Positions 1 to 13,002 of a stretch of 64,000 nucleotides of DNA are shown here, one piece after another. The stretch's first letter is position 1, and every line of letters begins with the position of its first letter. Position numbers and translations under genes: made by a program. Source of the DNA: Ricinus communis. Taxonomy: Eukaryota > Streptophyta > Magnoliopsida > Malpighiales > Euphorbiaceae. The stretch lies in NCBI RefSeq assembly GCF_019578655.1, contig NC_063260.1, forward strand, positions 21,972,888 to 22,036,887. The letters run 5' to 3'. Under the pieces are notes generated by a model. That model made no database searches. It saw only the letters and a program-made list of their open reading frames with translations, and was not told the origin of the DNA.

Positions 1-434
1 AAGATCAAAATGAAGTTTCTCGTGAATGTTGACAAGATTTAGTAGAGTCATAATTGTGCTCTTTGTTTCTGTTTAGAAGGAGGATCATGTAAATTACTTG
101 ATTTACTGGAAAGATTAATATTCCCAAGATCCCGACTTTTAAAATAGTGATTTGCTGAAATTGTGCGCCGCTCATCACGTTAGATTTTTCAGAACCAGGA
201 AAAGAAAATCTATGACCATTGACCGAGTAATTTAATTTAATTTTAATCTAGCTTTTGACATTTAATAATCTTTTGACCAGATCTGTATCCTAAACCAAAG
301 GACATTTTTATGTATAGAAAATGGTGAATCTTGATAATGGCAGTCGAGTTAGAGAGTTATGAAGATGGGGACTAAACTAATACCATTACCAAGACTAAGT
401 AAAGCATATAATCTCTCTCTGAAGAGAAGGAAAG
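1..434. other. Intergenic DNA, no gene seen
   Basis: AT-rich non-coding sequence at the left window edge. I see no convincing exon, although the 3' part of a gene lying to the left could leave a UTR here without a recognisable signal. Confidence 0.5.
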
Positions 435-566
435 ATGGTGGCTATGGTGAGAGCTGCCATGTCTTTTGTACTTGTCATAAGTTTGAGTGCCATTATTCTA
501 TGGTTGCATTTCAAGAAACACTACGTTTGGCTTTCCACCTCCCAGTATCCTGACAAGGTACTCTGA
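435..566 (+). CDS. Possible small single-pass membrane peptide (43 aa) or first exon
   Basis: An ATG at 435 opens a 43-codon frame ending with TGA at 564-566. Residues about 9-24 are strongly hydrophobic and look like a transmembrane or signal-anchor segment. They are followed by a basic and aromatic stretch (HFKKHYVWLS). The sequence AAG|GTACTC at 555-563 could also be a splice donor, in which case this would be the first exon of a longer gene; I did not find the next exon. I do not recognise a family. It could equally be chance, because one hydrophobic stretch in a short frame is weak evidence. Confidence 0.2.
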   Translation: MVAMVRAAMSFVLVISLSAIILWLHFKKHYVWLSTSQYPDKVL

Positions 567-904
567 ACAAACTTCATAAAGATTGCCAGATCATATTCTA
601 ATTAACTGCATGAAATTATTTCAACTTTTCTTTTTGTATTTTCTTTTCTTGGGGGGTTTTCGCTTTTGTATTGGGATTTTGTGCATCCTTCGTATTTTTA
701 GCTTTGGGGATGATAATCTTAATCAATTTTAACTCAATCCCTAATTTTTAAGTAGTCTGGTGATTAGAGTCTTAAGATGGTCTAGGAGTAGGACTTGCAT
801 TCTTTGAATTTCTTGCTTAATAACATGTATTCTGGGCCAATTTGAAAGAATCCAAGAACCCACAAGCCCACTTGTTTAAATTTCTAGTACGCCAACTGCT
901 TCCT

Positions 905-1687
905 GTTATAGTATAGTTAAAAGGGACCCGCCAAATTCACCAAATCTTTCATGGCAGTTTTCTTGAATTGTTTGTTCTCTCTTCTTCCTTCTTCGTCTTC
1001 TTTATTCTCTGCTTTAGAACTTGGATGAAATGGTCTGTACTATTGCCCAATGCTCTAAAGAAATGCATTTGTTCTCGTTGTTGTGTGTTTGGTGGCAAGT
1101 AGCTGTTGCAGACGTGAACCTTGGTTTACAAGGTTAGTTTTTTTTTGTAAGTGTTTCCTGAGCTTTCATAGCATGTCTTGCATTTCACTCATTTGAACTT
1201 ATACAAATATTCACTGTCACCTACTTCTTAGCTTCATCATAAATTCTTTCTTTGATGTTCTTGTTTTATCAAATTACACCTTTCTTGTTCTTTATTTCAA
1301 ACTTGTGCCACCGAACCTGATGTTTTTCTAATTTGATCTAAATGGGTTGGTGGGTCGGTGTTAGGACAGTGACAGAGAACTAGTTACATGGAGTTTTAGA
1401 CTTATGCAGGCTTATGGAGTTTCTTGAAGTTGCCGTTTCAAAACAACTTTCTTTTCTTGCTTATGGACTTTCTTGAAGTCATCAATTTAAAAGTAGAATA
1501 TCTACTTTTGATATTTATAATACATATTAATGCAGCCTCTGAGGTTTCTTATAATTGTTGCTTTTGAAGTGCCTTTCTTTTATCTGATGAATTGTCGACT
1601 GAAAGTACTTGTGTTGGGTTTCAGATAGTAATTGTCTGTTGTTACCAATTTTGGTTTACTTCAAGTTTCGTTGAGATAGATAATGGA
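905..1687 (+). other. Probable promoter and 5' UTR (with intron) of the O-fucosyltransferase-like gene
   Basis: No coding region is seen here. CT-rich leader-like sequence occurs at about 975-1015. A plausible donor (AAG|GTTAGT at 1133) and a plausible acceptor (TTTCAG ending at 1624) suggest a 5' UTR intron of about 490 bp ending shortly before the start codon at 1688. This is inferred only from splice consensus and the absence of coding sequence. Confidence 0.35.
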
Positions 1688-4600
1688 ATGATGGGGAAGC
1701 AAGGATCCCCAAGAAGTCATCGTCCAAACTTATCATTTGGGACTATAGATTATCAAATAAGAAGTTTAGAGAGTTTGCCAAGCAGTGACCCTTCCATTGG
1801 AAGGAGATTTTCAGGAGGAGAAAACAATTGGAAAAATAAAGTTGCATTGCTTGACGGTTTGAAAAATGAGTACGGGAAACTTGGTTCCAAGGGTATTTAT
1901 ATTGGAAAAAGGCATATATGGTTTCGTAAGCATGCTAAGTCGATAATTTTTATGTTTGCATTGCTGTGTTTTCTTTTCCTACTTGATTCTCTCATGGTAT
2001 CAATTTTTGATTCAATAAATGTTCAAGTTGGTTCAAGCTCAAGAAAATCAAGTCGTTTTAAGGTATCCATTTTATACTCTTGCATTAAGAGAACTAGTAC
2101 ATTCCATCTTTGTTTAGTTATTAGTTAAACCATAGTAATTGGAGATCATAACCTGGGAGTTAAAATCGGTCATAAAATATTTCGTTTAACCTCCAATTAT
2201 GAGATACTTAAGCCTATTGCATCCACAATTTACAGGTTATGGTGCATTACCTTTGGGTTTTAATTCTGCCTGTTTTTGGTTGAATATATCAGCTTCTGCT
2301 TTTCTTTTCCTTTTTCCTTTTTTTTTTCCCTTGCAAGTGAATTTCTCTAACGCATGACTTGCAAATTGGCATAAAACCCGATTAAGACTTTCTTTCCTCA
2401 TTCATTTAGTGCATTTTTCACATAAAGAAGCACATGTTTTCAATCGGGAAAAATAGGTGTTGTATCAGCGAAACTGCAGATCAGACATGCATACGTTTAT
2501 CAGTTTTTTTGCAAGTTAAATAGTATTTGTTTAGAATGCTTATTAGCATTTTTTTTACTTTCTTTTAGCGACAGACACGCAAGTTTCTGTTAATTTGTTT
2601 GGGTAAATATTTGATGTAAAATCCCAATGCTCGGAAACTAAACGGTGTAATTTGTAATGAATTTGCATGTAATAAAAGGAGGAAAGGATTGCCTATAATA
2701 GTGAAGAAAAACCACCAGTCCAGATGTACAGTAGACTCCTAAACTTGGCTTCCAGTGCCCTTGCAGAGGTTTGCTTTAAATGTTTTACGTTCAAAATTAG
2801 TGTTTAATATGCTTCTTTGCATTCAATTGCATGCATCTAAAACTTTTACTCTGCTTTAGAAAGAGTTCAAGCGAGAGAAATCAAATTTCTGGGAGGAGCC
2901 GTACCAGAAGGCATCTGTATGGAAGCCTTGTGCAGATAAGAGGATTTCAGAAGAATCAGGTAACTGTAAAATCTCGGGCCATGTTCGAGCCATGAGAATT
3001 GCATGAACTAAGTTCTTTGTAATGTCAACTTTTAGGGTATGGTAATTAATCTTCGTGAAGCAGTTTGATGAAGTCCTTAAATATCTTTTGTTTTGACAGC
3101 AAAACATGAGAAAAGCAATGGTTATATAATGGTCAGTGCAAATGGTGGTCTCAATCAACAAAGAGTTGCTGTGAGTATTAGAGCTCTCTTGTTATGCTTG
3201 GAATATGTTTCCATCAGGATAAGCCAAAGACTTGGCTACTGCAACTGAATGTTACTGAATAAGTTCCTAAGAATCCTTTAAGAAAATCAAAGAATTTTGA
3301 TGACTTGGTTACTATCTAAGTTTCAGCTTAATGCAGTAGCTGTTATATAGATGACAATTTTGATGTGTGCTGTTCTTTAGGTTCTTGCTGCCATAATTGC
3401 AATTACATAATTCAGAAATACAATCCTTTTCCCTGCAGATATGCAATGCTGTTGCCTTGGCATCCTTACTTAATGCAACTCTAGTTCTTCCCAGATTTCT
3501 TTACAGCAATGTATGGAAGGATCCTAGGTCTGATATTATTTACATGAATGGTCTCTTCTAACTTTTGTTGACAGTTAGTCATTATATGTATTGCAATCTG
3601 CCTTCTTGCTGACGTAGCTTACTTACAGATGAATCTTCTGTGCTTGAAATGTCATTTCCCAAAAACTGCTATTCATTTTAGATTATTTTTTCTGCCATAT
3701 AGAATGGGATGCATTATTTCATGAGTTCATACAGAATTTCTGAAATAAAAATAAGTGAAACAAAAATGAATCCATTCCCCGGCCAATACTAATGTAAAAG
3801 TAAAACTTCTGGTTTTCTTTAGCTATGAGTTAGGATGCAAATTGTTATCGGTTCTGTAAATTATTTATCCTAAACTTAATACTTTCCTTTGCCTGTTGAA
3901 AGATATAGTTCCCAAGTCTTAATTAACCACAGATTGACATGGGAGTTTGCAGTTATTAGTTGAATATATTTGCTTCTAAATTCTACAAAACTGCAGTCAA
4001 TTTAGGGATATCTACCAGGAGGAGCACTTTATGAAGATCATGAAGGATGAAGTTGATATCATAAAGGAGCTGCCTTCTCATTTGAAAGACTTGGACTTTG
4101 AAGCAATTGGTAGCTTAGTATGTTACCTTTCTGGTTTCTATTCTTTTTTTTTATTCATAAACTGTTAGGGACATTATTTTAAGCCCTTCAATATTTACCC
4201 TGAATTTGTCAGATCACTGATGCTGATATAGCGAAGGAGGCAAAACCCACTGATTACCTTGAGAAAGTGCTTCCTCTCCTGCTGCAGAATGGAGTTGTCC
4301 ACTTGCTTGGATTCGGAAATCGTCTCGGCTTTGATCCAATGCCTTCTAAACTTCAGGTAAAGGGCATCTCTTGGAAGTTCAAACATTACAGAGACATATT
4401 TGAGTTATACATGCTTTATGTCACTAATAATCTCGTCCACGAAGTGGCTTTCATGATAAATCTTCCAGTGGTTTCCCTCTCTCCTTCTTGACAAGGTTTC
4501 TCTAAAGTGCAGCCATCAAAATAGAGGAAGATTCGGTCTTTGGTAACTTAAAAGGAGAGGTAAATATGCAATGGCAGGGACTGCTCGTAAGCGATCCCCA

Positions 4601-5925
4601 GCTAATGCTAAATTCAAAAGAATGGCTCAAATAACATAGCCACCATTTAATGAAAGAAAATGTAATAAACATGTCAAGGATTAGCTGTACTTGTTCTTTC
4701 TTTCAGAAGAATGTTGCGGAGTTTCAGTTTCGATAACCATAAAAATTACGATATGTGAGCAAATGAAGGAGCCAAAGCTTATGAGGGCCTAAAGCTTTTG
4801 ACAAGTCATTTATATGTATTATTACTGTTGCCTTTCTGATTTAGTGATATATTTTGCAGAGATTAAGGTGCAAATGTAACTTTCATGCATTAAAGTTTGT
4901 GCCAAAGATTCAACAAATGGGTTCATTGTTGATAAGAAGAATAAGGAAATATGATTCTGCGCACAGCATGCTAGACAAACAACTGCTTGGAGAGTTTATG
5001 CCTGGCAGTCCCTCGAAAATGAATTATCAAACAAGCGGGCCATCTAGATATCTTGCTTTACACTTGAGGTTTGAAGTAGACATGATTGCCTATTCCTTAT
5101 GTGAATTTGGAGGTGGAGAAGATGAGAAAAAGGAACTTAAAGCCTACCGGGAAAGCCATTTCCCTCTGCTTATTGAACGATTGAAAAACTCCAAGTATGG
5201 GTTCACTTGACTTTCCTTCTCATACATTTCTCTAACAAACAGACAATCTTTAATCTTGCATCCGTTCTTCATGCTAATAATGCTCACAGGCCTATCTCTG
5301 CATCAGAACTAAGAAAGTTAGGAAGATGCCCATTGACACCAGAGGAAGCCGCACTTGTTCTTGCTGGCCTTGGGTTTAAACGTGGAACTTACATCTACCT
5401 TGCTGGGTCACATATGTATGGTGGAAAATCTAGGATGTATCCTTTTACCAGCCTCTACCCAAATTTAGTCACAAAGGAAACTCTCCTCACACCCAACGAA
5501 CTTGCACCTTTTAGGAATTTCTCTTCACAGGTAAATACAGAACATTCGGAGCTTGCAGTTAAATTTCCCATTTTATTGGAGTTGTTTATCTTGAATAAAC
5601 TTTCCTTTGGATGCAGATGGCAGCATTGGACTTTATTGCTTGTGCAACTTCTGATGTCTTTGCCATGACTGATTCTGGGAGCCAACTGTCATCACTGGTG
5701 TCTGGTTTCCGGACTTATTATGGTAGTGGGCGTGCCCCCTCACTGCGGCCTAACAAGAAGAGGCTAGCAGCAATTTTGTCAGAGAATAGCACCATAGCAT
5801 GGAACAGTTTCGAAGATAGAGTAAGAAAGATGATTGAGGAAGGTCAAAGGGTGCGTGTAAGGGGTATTGGTCGAAGCATTTATCGACAACCGAGGTGTCC
5901 AGATTGTATGTGTAAATACCAGTAG
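1688..5925 (+). CDS. GDP-fucose protein O-fucosyltransferase family protein (plant OFUT-like)
   Basis: Ten coding exons can be joined in constant phase: 1688-2062, 2679-2768, 2860-2959, 3100-3170, 3439-3527, 3997-4117, 4213-4356, 4860-5194, 5290-5530 and 5617-5925. They encode 624 aa. A hydrophobic segment at about residues 85-105 follows a basic cytosolic tail, as expected for a type II Golgi membrane protein. Family motifs are NGGLNQQR (residues 203-210), HLRFEVDM (398-405), the C-terminal LAGSHMYGG region, and FAMTDSGSQ near the last exon. The family is annotated as transferring fucose from GDP-fucose to acceptors, but the acceptor of most plant members is unknown. Two ATGs (1688 and 1691) are adjacent; either gives nearly the same protein. 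The gene converges on the NAT6-like gene. The assignment to the family is firm; the individual subfamily is not. Confidence 0.93.
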
Positions 5926-6510
5926 CATGTCCTTAGTTATACAATATTTTTCAAGCCAAGGCATTGTTTTGCTATTCATTTGCATCAGCCAACCGATGCT
6001 GATTGGTTAGTGTCATCATTCATTTGTTCATTTAAAGTGTGATGATTTGTATATAAAAAAACAAAACAAACCCTTTTTATTCGCTCACATTAGTTATTCT
6101 TTTTGGTTCAATAAAAACTAACCGATTGTTTGTTTGATTGCAGAACAATATACTATGTTTTAAGGCTGACATTGCAATATATCTATATATTTCCCTGACA
6201 AAAGCAGATATACTGAAGCATATTTAAGATTAATGCCCTGTCATAGTGCCAATAATTTGTTGAATAAATAATGAATTGAACTGAAAACAGAGATGACGAA
6301 ATAAAATAGATTATTCTAATGAAACCGAACAGGCTAAGTCATATACATAGGGCCACGAAAAAGAGGAGGAAGAGAAAGCAGATATGCCATTTCTCTGCAA
6401 GCAGAATATTTGATTCTTTACACTCTTCTTCACTGCATCTGCATATGAAATCCTTAACTGGAAATGATGTTTTTCCTCTAACATGTTTCCTCTGGTAATG
6501 AAGCTCCAAT
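5926..6510. other. Overlapping 3' UTR zone between two convergent genes
   Basis: This 585-bp stretch separates the stop codons of the O-fucosyltransferase-like gene (+) and the NAT6-like gene (-). AATAAA hexamers on the + strand at 6110-6115 and about 6263-6268 are candidate poly(A) signals for the left gene. No open frame here is supported. Confidence 0.6.
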
Positions 6511-9500
6511 TCAAGATGGAGGGAAGAAACGATTTAGGTTGAAAGGAAGAGTGTAGAATTCCTCATTCCTGCTGTCTCCTTTAAATGTCCGGAATTTAAC
6601 CCACCATGGCATTCCTCTGTCTCTGGCACTATCCTTGTAGTCAAGTGTGTTGTCCAAGAAAACAGCAACAATCAATGCAACGGTTGGAGATGAGAAGAAA
6701 ATAGTATTCAGGAAATCATTGAACTGCAAATTGAAGGAATGAACAATGAGGTGACAGGCATTCGGAAAATTATAATTGCGAAAATCCTTTACATATAGAA
6801 CTATAAAAATGGTTAAATTACCCATCCAGCCCTTGTATGAGCAGGACCATGAAAAGCCTTTGCCGTGTATTCTCTGAAATATTCCGGCACAGACAAACCA
6901 AGAAAGAAGGCAACACCAACGATAAAAAGGTTCCTCATTGAGTTCATATTTGTGAATTGCAAGAACGACAATCCTACAGAAGCTGAGCATAACAGAAAAA
7001 GTAAACATCAGATACAGATAGAAGATGTGGATATAAAACAAAATGGATTATGAAAGAGAAAATGCAGATACTCACCAACAAGACCAAACAAAACACAATA
7101 CACTGCAGCAAATATGGGGAAAGGGATTGATGCAAATAAAGCTCCAAATTTTCCTGCCAAAGTTAAGAAAATGTGTCAAACATAGAGCAGAAGTATTATT
7201 CTCTATAACTAACTGCGACTGATGCTTACTTACCTAACATTGAGAAAAATATCATAAAACCAGCTGAAATTTGGATAACCCTGCGGCTACCAACACGAGT
7301 ACTTCCAAGCAGTCCCACATTTTCTCTGTTAATTTTCTCAAATATAAGCCCAGTTGTAATGAATTGGAATTGGTTTACAACATGAACGTTACTTATCCCA
7401 AATACTTACATAGAGACTGTTGAGCCACTCAATGTGCCAAAGAGACCATTAAGTAGGATACCAATACCCTGCCAACCGATTCCACGGCTAAGCACATGAG
7501 CTGGAGGTGGTGTGGCACTAGCTAGACGCGAGGCAGCTTTGTATGCTCCAGTTGACTGTTAAAGAAGACACTAATTTTTAGTTTTACTTTCATGAAATAA
7601 TATTGAATACATTGTCTATCTATTTTGAATGAGTACCTCGATCATCGAGACAATAACAGCAGCCATCATTCCAAAACAATGGCCAGCATCAAAAGTAGGA
7701 GCACCCCACTGCAGAGGATATGGGATCTTTATCCTGAATGAAAAGTGTCGAGTATGTTAACCAACACTAAAGAAAACACTGGTAAAAAGTTTTGCGTTAC
7801 TAAAGTCGTATCACAGATATAATTACAAATATTCGAGCAAAAGAATTGAGTTACAAACCATGGAGCAGATGAAATGAGATAGGCCTTGTCAGTTCTGCAA
7901 TTAACTTGAGTAAGCTCTGGACGATGTTTGTATGCACCACTGGCTGTCAAAAGGTGTGCATATGCCCATATTACTGTAATTGATATAAGGAGGGCAAACC
8001 TCTCAAGTATTGGTAATTGTCTAGTCTGAAAGTTCTTCAAGTACTGTCCAAAAACAGAACAAAATTCAACTAAATTTAGAAAGACGTGCTCACTTCTATA
8101 CAATTGTCGACTGCTTTTACAAAAGTAGGAGCCTGTGAAACACATTAGTCTTTTAACAATCTGAAATGGATAATTTACTGAATTCTAACACATATAAGTT
8201 GCCAGAGCTAGTCTTGATTTTAGTAATTTTAATATTTGATTGCCAGAATTCCTGAGTTTGTTTGTAAACAGTCCCCAATAATAGCAAGCGAGTTAGTTAT
8301 TCTGGCATTATGACGTATTCAGAACTATTAGAAAATTTGAGTGATACAATACCTGGGAGAAAGATATGAATAGGATAAGCATGGGAATGCCAATCTCTAC
8401 ACATCGTCCAACCTGATGCAAATTAACAAACCAAGAAACGTATTGCATAAGTAAGAATAAATAACAATAGCATTGTTGTTTCCATAGTTGAGAGCAAAAG
8501 TAATGGCACTAGAAAGCAGTAGCTATACCACAGGGAAGCCTCTGTCAAAAAGGCCAAAACCCACTAATGCAATGACCGGAACCATTCCAAGCGGACTAAA
8601 AAACCTGGAAAAAGGGCACGTCATAAATGAGATGTGCAAAACACAAACCCATTCCTTCGGTATACACAAATTTACTTGAGACATGGCAGTACCTGGAACA
8701 AATGGCCCACAACTGACTGTAGCCCAAAATTATTTGTATGCTTGATGATACTATCAGAGCACCTTGGACTGCCCTCATGGTATTAAGAAATCTCTACAAA
8801 TACATCATAAATACATATATATTATTTTTTTTCTTTTGAAAAGACACCATTAATACTCGAATTAACATGATGTTAGACCTTATCGTAGTGTTAACAAAAA
8901 TCTTATCACACATTGCTAATAAGGTCTATACTATATCTAAGTCATTGATTACTCATTCAATTTAGCTAGTTTTGAATTCATATATAGTGAAATACCTTGC
9001 ATTAGGGGAATCTTAAAATGTCTACGTTTAGTTAGTAAAACTGTAAAAAGTAGCTAATTAGGTAAGTGGGCCAGACACACATTGACTAAAAGAACTTCTG
9101 GATGATGTCACCAATGGAATCCAACTTTACTAGTGATAACAAAACAAGTGTAGAAAATTGGAGAGTGAAAAAACAAACGATATTGGCAGGGAAAAAATGG
9201 GACTAACCACGTGATCGTCAGGAATGCTCGTCAAAGAAGGGTCATGAACTATTGAAATGATAGGGACCATAAATGCATACGACCCTCCAATCACGGTTGG
9301 TAGACGCGTTCCAAACAGTGTTTGAAGTAATGTATTGATCCCTTCGACAAACAATAGAGTCTGTACTACCCTTACTTTGTCACCCTGATCATCAATTAAA
9401 AAAAAAATTATCCCCAAAAAACAGTTGGAGATTTATCCATACACATAAAAGAAAAGAACTTTATATTCATTTAAGTTCATTTAAAACATTCAAGCTTTGG

Positions 9501-9884
9501 TGGTAGGAAAGAAGATAAAGAATTCTACTTAAAAGTAAAGTTTTTATATGAAATGGACTCACATGATTACCACCCATCAAAGGGACAAGAAACGAAGGGA
9601 TCATAACAGCAGTTCCTAATGCCAAAATGTAATGCTGAAAACCCAAAGCTATAGCTTCTCCTGCTCTCACATATATACAAGAAGTTGTTACCAAGAAATG
9701 GACTTTTGAGGAAGTTTTGAACGAAACATGAAAAAATTAAATAGATAAAAGAATGGAGATTGAATTAAGAATAGAAATGAGCGCATTTATTACCCCAAGA
9801 TGGATTGGAGTCGATACAGTACTCTAGACCTTGAAGCTGGTCCATTGGTGGGTGAGTTATCTCTTCTGGTTTTGGAGCTGCCAT
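6511..9884 (-). CDS. NAT6: Nucleobase-ascorbate transporter, NAT6-like (xanthine/uracil permease family)
   Basis: Thirteen exons in constant phase on the minus strand, in order of translation: 9884-9794, 9660-9563, 9384-9208, 8793-8693, 8604-8529, 8412-8353, 8043-7859, 7733-7637, 7555-7410, 7325-7234, 7153-7076, 6982-6822 and 6723-6511. The product is 524 aa, close to the roughly 530 aa of plant NATs. The N-terminus MAAPKPEEI matches Arabidopsis NAT6 as I remember it. The first membrane segment carries the QH motif (Q39-H40), and the family signature ENVGLLGSTR lies at residues 345-354 ([Q/E/P]NxGxxxxT[R/K/G]). Multiple hydrophobic helices and a hydrophilic C-tail ending RFFPPS are typical. 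The family moves purines, uracil or ascorbate by proton or sodium symport at the plasma membrane; the plant substrate is not settled. CTTTTTCAAG/GTACAG-like signals upstream of the ATG suggest a 5' UTR intron. Confidence 0.95.
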
Positions 9885-12187
9885 AGTGATAATCCTGTAC
9901 CTTCTTCTTGAAAAAGTTCTTGTTAAGTCAACAAAACTCAAATGGGTATTTACTAAATGAAATCAAAGAATAGTTTAGACAGCAAGAAGAAGAACAGAGA
10001 GAGATGGTCTGCGAAGGTGTTTCTTTCAATGCTTAGTATAAGCAATGCAATTTGATTGACCCAGATCCGATCAAAAAGAAAGAAAGAAAAAGCAAAAAGG
10101 TTAAAGTGAGAAAAGAAAGAGAGAAAAAATATGGCACTTGCCGCCCACTATAAAGTATAAGCTTTGCCTCTATATGTATAGAAAGAACACTTGTTACTTA
10201 ATTGTGTTGAAGTTATGTGTTTGCTTATGTCTCTGCGATTTGCTTTTGATTTGCAAAAACATTAAGTTTCCGTTAACTTCTTTATTATATTCCCAAGAAT
10301 GCCCTTTAAGGAACTGCCAAACTGAATGTTACCGTTGCTTACTCCCTCCACTGTACTCATAATAAATTCTTACAACTCAACCTCCTGAGTACTTTTCACA
10401 AATTCATTACCATAAAATGGAAAGGGATATTTAGGAAAAGGGTTACTTGTGTTTGGAGTATGTAATGTGTTTTTACCTTAAAAAAGAGTTTAACACATCA
10501 AAGATGAATTGAGAATTTCTTTTTTCTTTTCAGTTTTGGTCAAAAAGACAAGTGGACTTTAATGAGTATATTGGATGAACGCTTTACATTTTGCAAGTCA
10601 TGCTTCGCTTGCAGTATTATTTCCTTTCCAAACTATCCCTTCTATTGGGTGGTCAATCTAAGCTGGTTCCTTTTCTCTCTCTCCCTCTCTTTCTTTCTTT
10701 CTATATATATATATATTAACTCCTTTTTTTTTTTATTCAAAATAGTTTAATTAATTCAAACGTAACCAGAACTCTTACCAATAATTAATTATTATCTTAA
10801 AAGTTCTAATACTCCAATTATTTCAAGAATTTTCCTTATTATTGTTAATACATAATATATCATATGTGATTAATTAGAGTTGGGATTATAAAAGGTAAAG
10901 TTGGCATCATCAATGTTTATCCCATTTTAGTGAGCTTGGTGGACCCATTGGAATCTGCTTTTACATTGACCGTGAATCATTATCCTCCCCTCTCTCGAGT
11001 TTGGATACTACCGAAGGCTGATTACTTATATTTTTCTTCTTCCTCTTTTCAAATGTTGTTTCAACGTAATTAAGTCTTAAACAGTATTAAAAGAAAATAT
11101 TTGGGGAAAAATAGAATGTTTCTATGAATACGAACGAAAAACATGCCATCATGATTTGGAAAATGAAAGGGAAAAGTAATTTCTCGCTTGAAATTAGAAC
11201 TTGAAAGAAAAGAGTGGAGGATTGAAGTAGTTTCTTTCATTTTCTATTCAATGTTTTTAAACTTAGAGTGAAATTTTGCTCGTAATTGAGTAGAGAAGAG
11301 CAGTTTCCAAGGCTTCGCAGTATGCATCTAAGCTATAATATTAACCGAACAATTGATTGTAAATGAAATGTTTTATGGAGTCGAGTTGAGTGAAAGAGAA
11401 AAACATTTTAGAGGGATTATTTAGATAAGATAAAAATAAAATTAACGAAAATTATTTGTATCTTAAATCCTGAAACACTTTTTTAAAAGAATAATATTTT
11501 TTTTATTAAACCGTAGATGTTTATGATTTAGTAAAGCTTAAATTATGCGTGCTATTTTTATATATTTGAAATTTATCACATAATTTTATAATCAAAAGAT
11601 AAATATTGTTTCAAAGTTTATACATATTTAATTTGAGTAGGAGTGATAATAATATGTCAACTTGCACTAAGACCCAAAACAAATGAGAAAATCTCATTGT
11701 GGGATGCCAATGTGATTTAAGGAAATGAAGATTCATAAAAATATCAAACAATGAATTCCTTTTCATAAGCCATAGATGTCAGCCCCATGCAGAATGAGGA
11801 GATGGCTGTAGGATTTTCTCTCTGCTGTTTTCTTTTTTTAATCTTTTTTTTTTTCTAAAAGAAAAAAGAAATGATAATCATTTGAATCTCTTTTTGTTTT
11901 GAAGGTGCTTGTTGGGTACCTAATTGTAGTAAACTATTACGAATAAAATTAAAAAAAAAAGATCTGTAAAAACTTTTATGGAACAAAGAAAAGAAGAGAA
12001 CAGGCTGAGTTGGACCCAACGTGTGCGTACGAATCTCCAACGTCTCTATTTTTATGAAAGACAAATGTCTTAGAAATTTGAGCTCTCTTTCTCTCTATAC
12101 ATTTCATGTATGGCTTATAAAATTTCCCTTTTCTGCAATGGCAGCAGATGTTTTCAAGCCAAAAATTTAATGCCTAGACCAGTGGAC

Positions 12188-12218
<31 letters not shown>

Positions 12219-12761
12219 CACCCTACTATTTAACATCTGCACATCAATTATAAAACTCACCAACCAACATTCAAATAAATATATTTATATTACAAAGAGA
12301 AATTGATAAAATCCAGACATAGGAAAAAAAATAAATACTGTCCATTGTATATATTTTCCTTGGTAAAAGGAAAATGATGGCTCAAATGCTATTTCTCTTT
12401 CTTTGGCCCACTTTATACATATAAAAACAACAAGTAAAACATGAGATTATGATCATCTGACCTGATAAGGTGGAAAAGAAAAGGCTGAAAATAGAACATG
12501 AAAAGAAGAGCAAAACTATTTGCAAACACAATGTAATGGATCAATAGAAGTCAATGTGCTTGCCATAAGTCCAACAGAAAGCCTGTTTTTGTATATTTAG
12601 TACATGCATTTGTAAGAGACTTCATTTTTAGTTGACTAACTAATACCAAAGTAATTACCTTTCCAAATTGATATCCATGAGCAAGTTTTATGGATGGTAG
12701 ATAATCAGATTCAGTTTATTCCTTTGATCTATGTACCTTTTTCTAAAAGTAAACCAACAGA
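9885..12761. other. Intergenic: NAT6-like promoter side plus AT-rich spacer
   Basis: The left few hundred bases hold the presumed 5' UTR and promoter of the minus-strand NAT6-like gene (A/G-rich 10060-10140 on the + strand, i.e. CT-rich leader on the minus strand). The rest is AT-rich with homopolymer runs, a CT-rich simple stretch near 10670-10705 and a TA microsatellite at 12189-12215. No gene was recognised; the short open frames have no coding character. Confidence 0.55.
12189..12215. repeat. (AT)n microsatellite
   Basis: Uninterrupted AT dinucleotide run of about 13 units, likely to vary in length between individuals. Confidence 0.9.
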
Positions 12762-12801
12762 GTTGAGATGGCCGAGTTGGTCTAAGGCGCCAGATTAAGG
12801 T

Positions 12802-12834
<33 letters not shown>

Positions 12835-12842
12835 TCTCAACA
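12762..12842 (+). tRNA. tRNA-Leu (anticodon AAG)
   Basis: The 81-nt sequence folds as a class II tRNA. The 7-bp acceptor stem GTTGAGA pairs with TCTCAAC. The A-box-like TGGCCGAGTTGG, the anticodon stem CCAGA/TCTGG around loop TTAAGGT (anticodon AAG at 12797-12799), a variable arm, and the B-box GGTTCAAATCC are all visible. No intron is present and CCA is not encoded, as usual in nuclear genes. A TTTT run at about 12851 downstream can terminate RNA polymerase III. Confidence 0.96.
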
Positions 12843-12878
12843 TCGAGTGTCTTTTATTTTATTCTTGGGTTAATTACT

Positions 12879-13002
12879 AAATAAACCCAAATCTTTTTGC
12901 ATTTTTTCAATTTTACCCAAACCTCTTAATTTCGACAATTTTACCCTAACTTTAAAATGTTTGGGTAAATCTGAAAAAATGCAGAAATATTTAGATTTAT
13001 TT
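12879..13002. repeat. Inverted repeat with 44-bp arms (possible small MITE)
   Basis: The arms 12879-12922 and 12959-13002 are near-perfect reverse complements (about five mismatches) around a loop of roughly 36 bp. The structure resembles a foldback MITE. The right arm is also the first part of the tandemly duplicated block that follows. No target-site duplication was identified with certainty. Confidence 0.65.
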
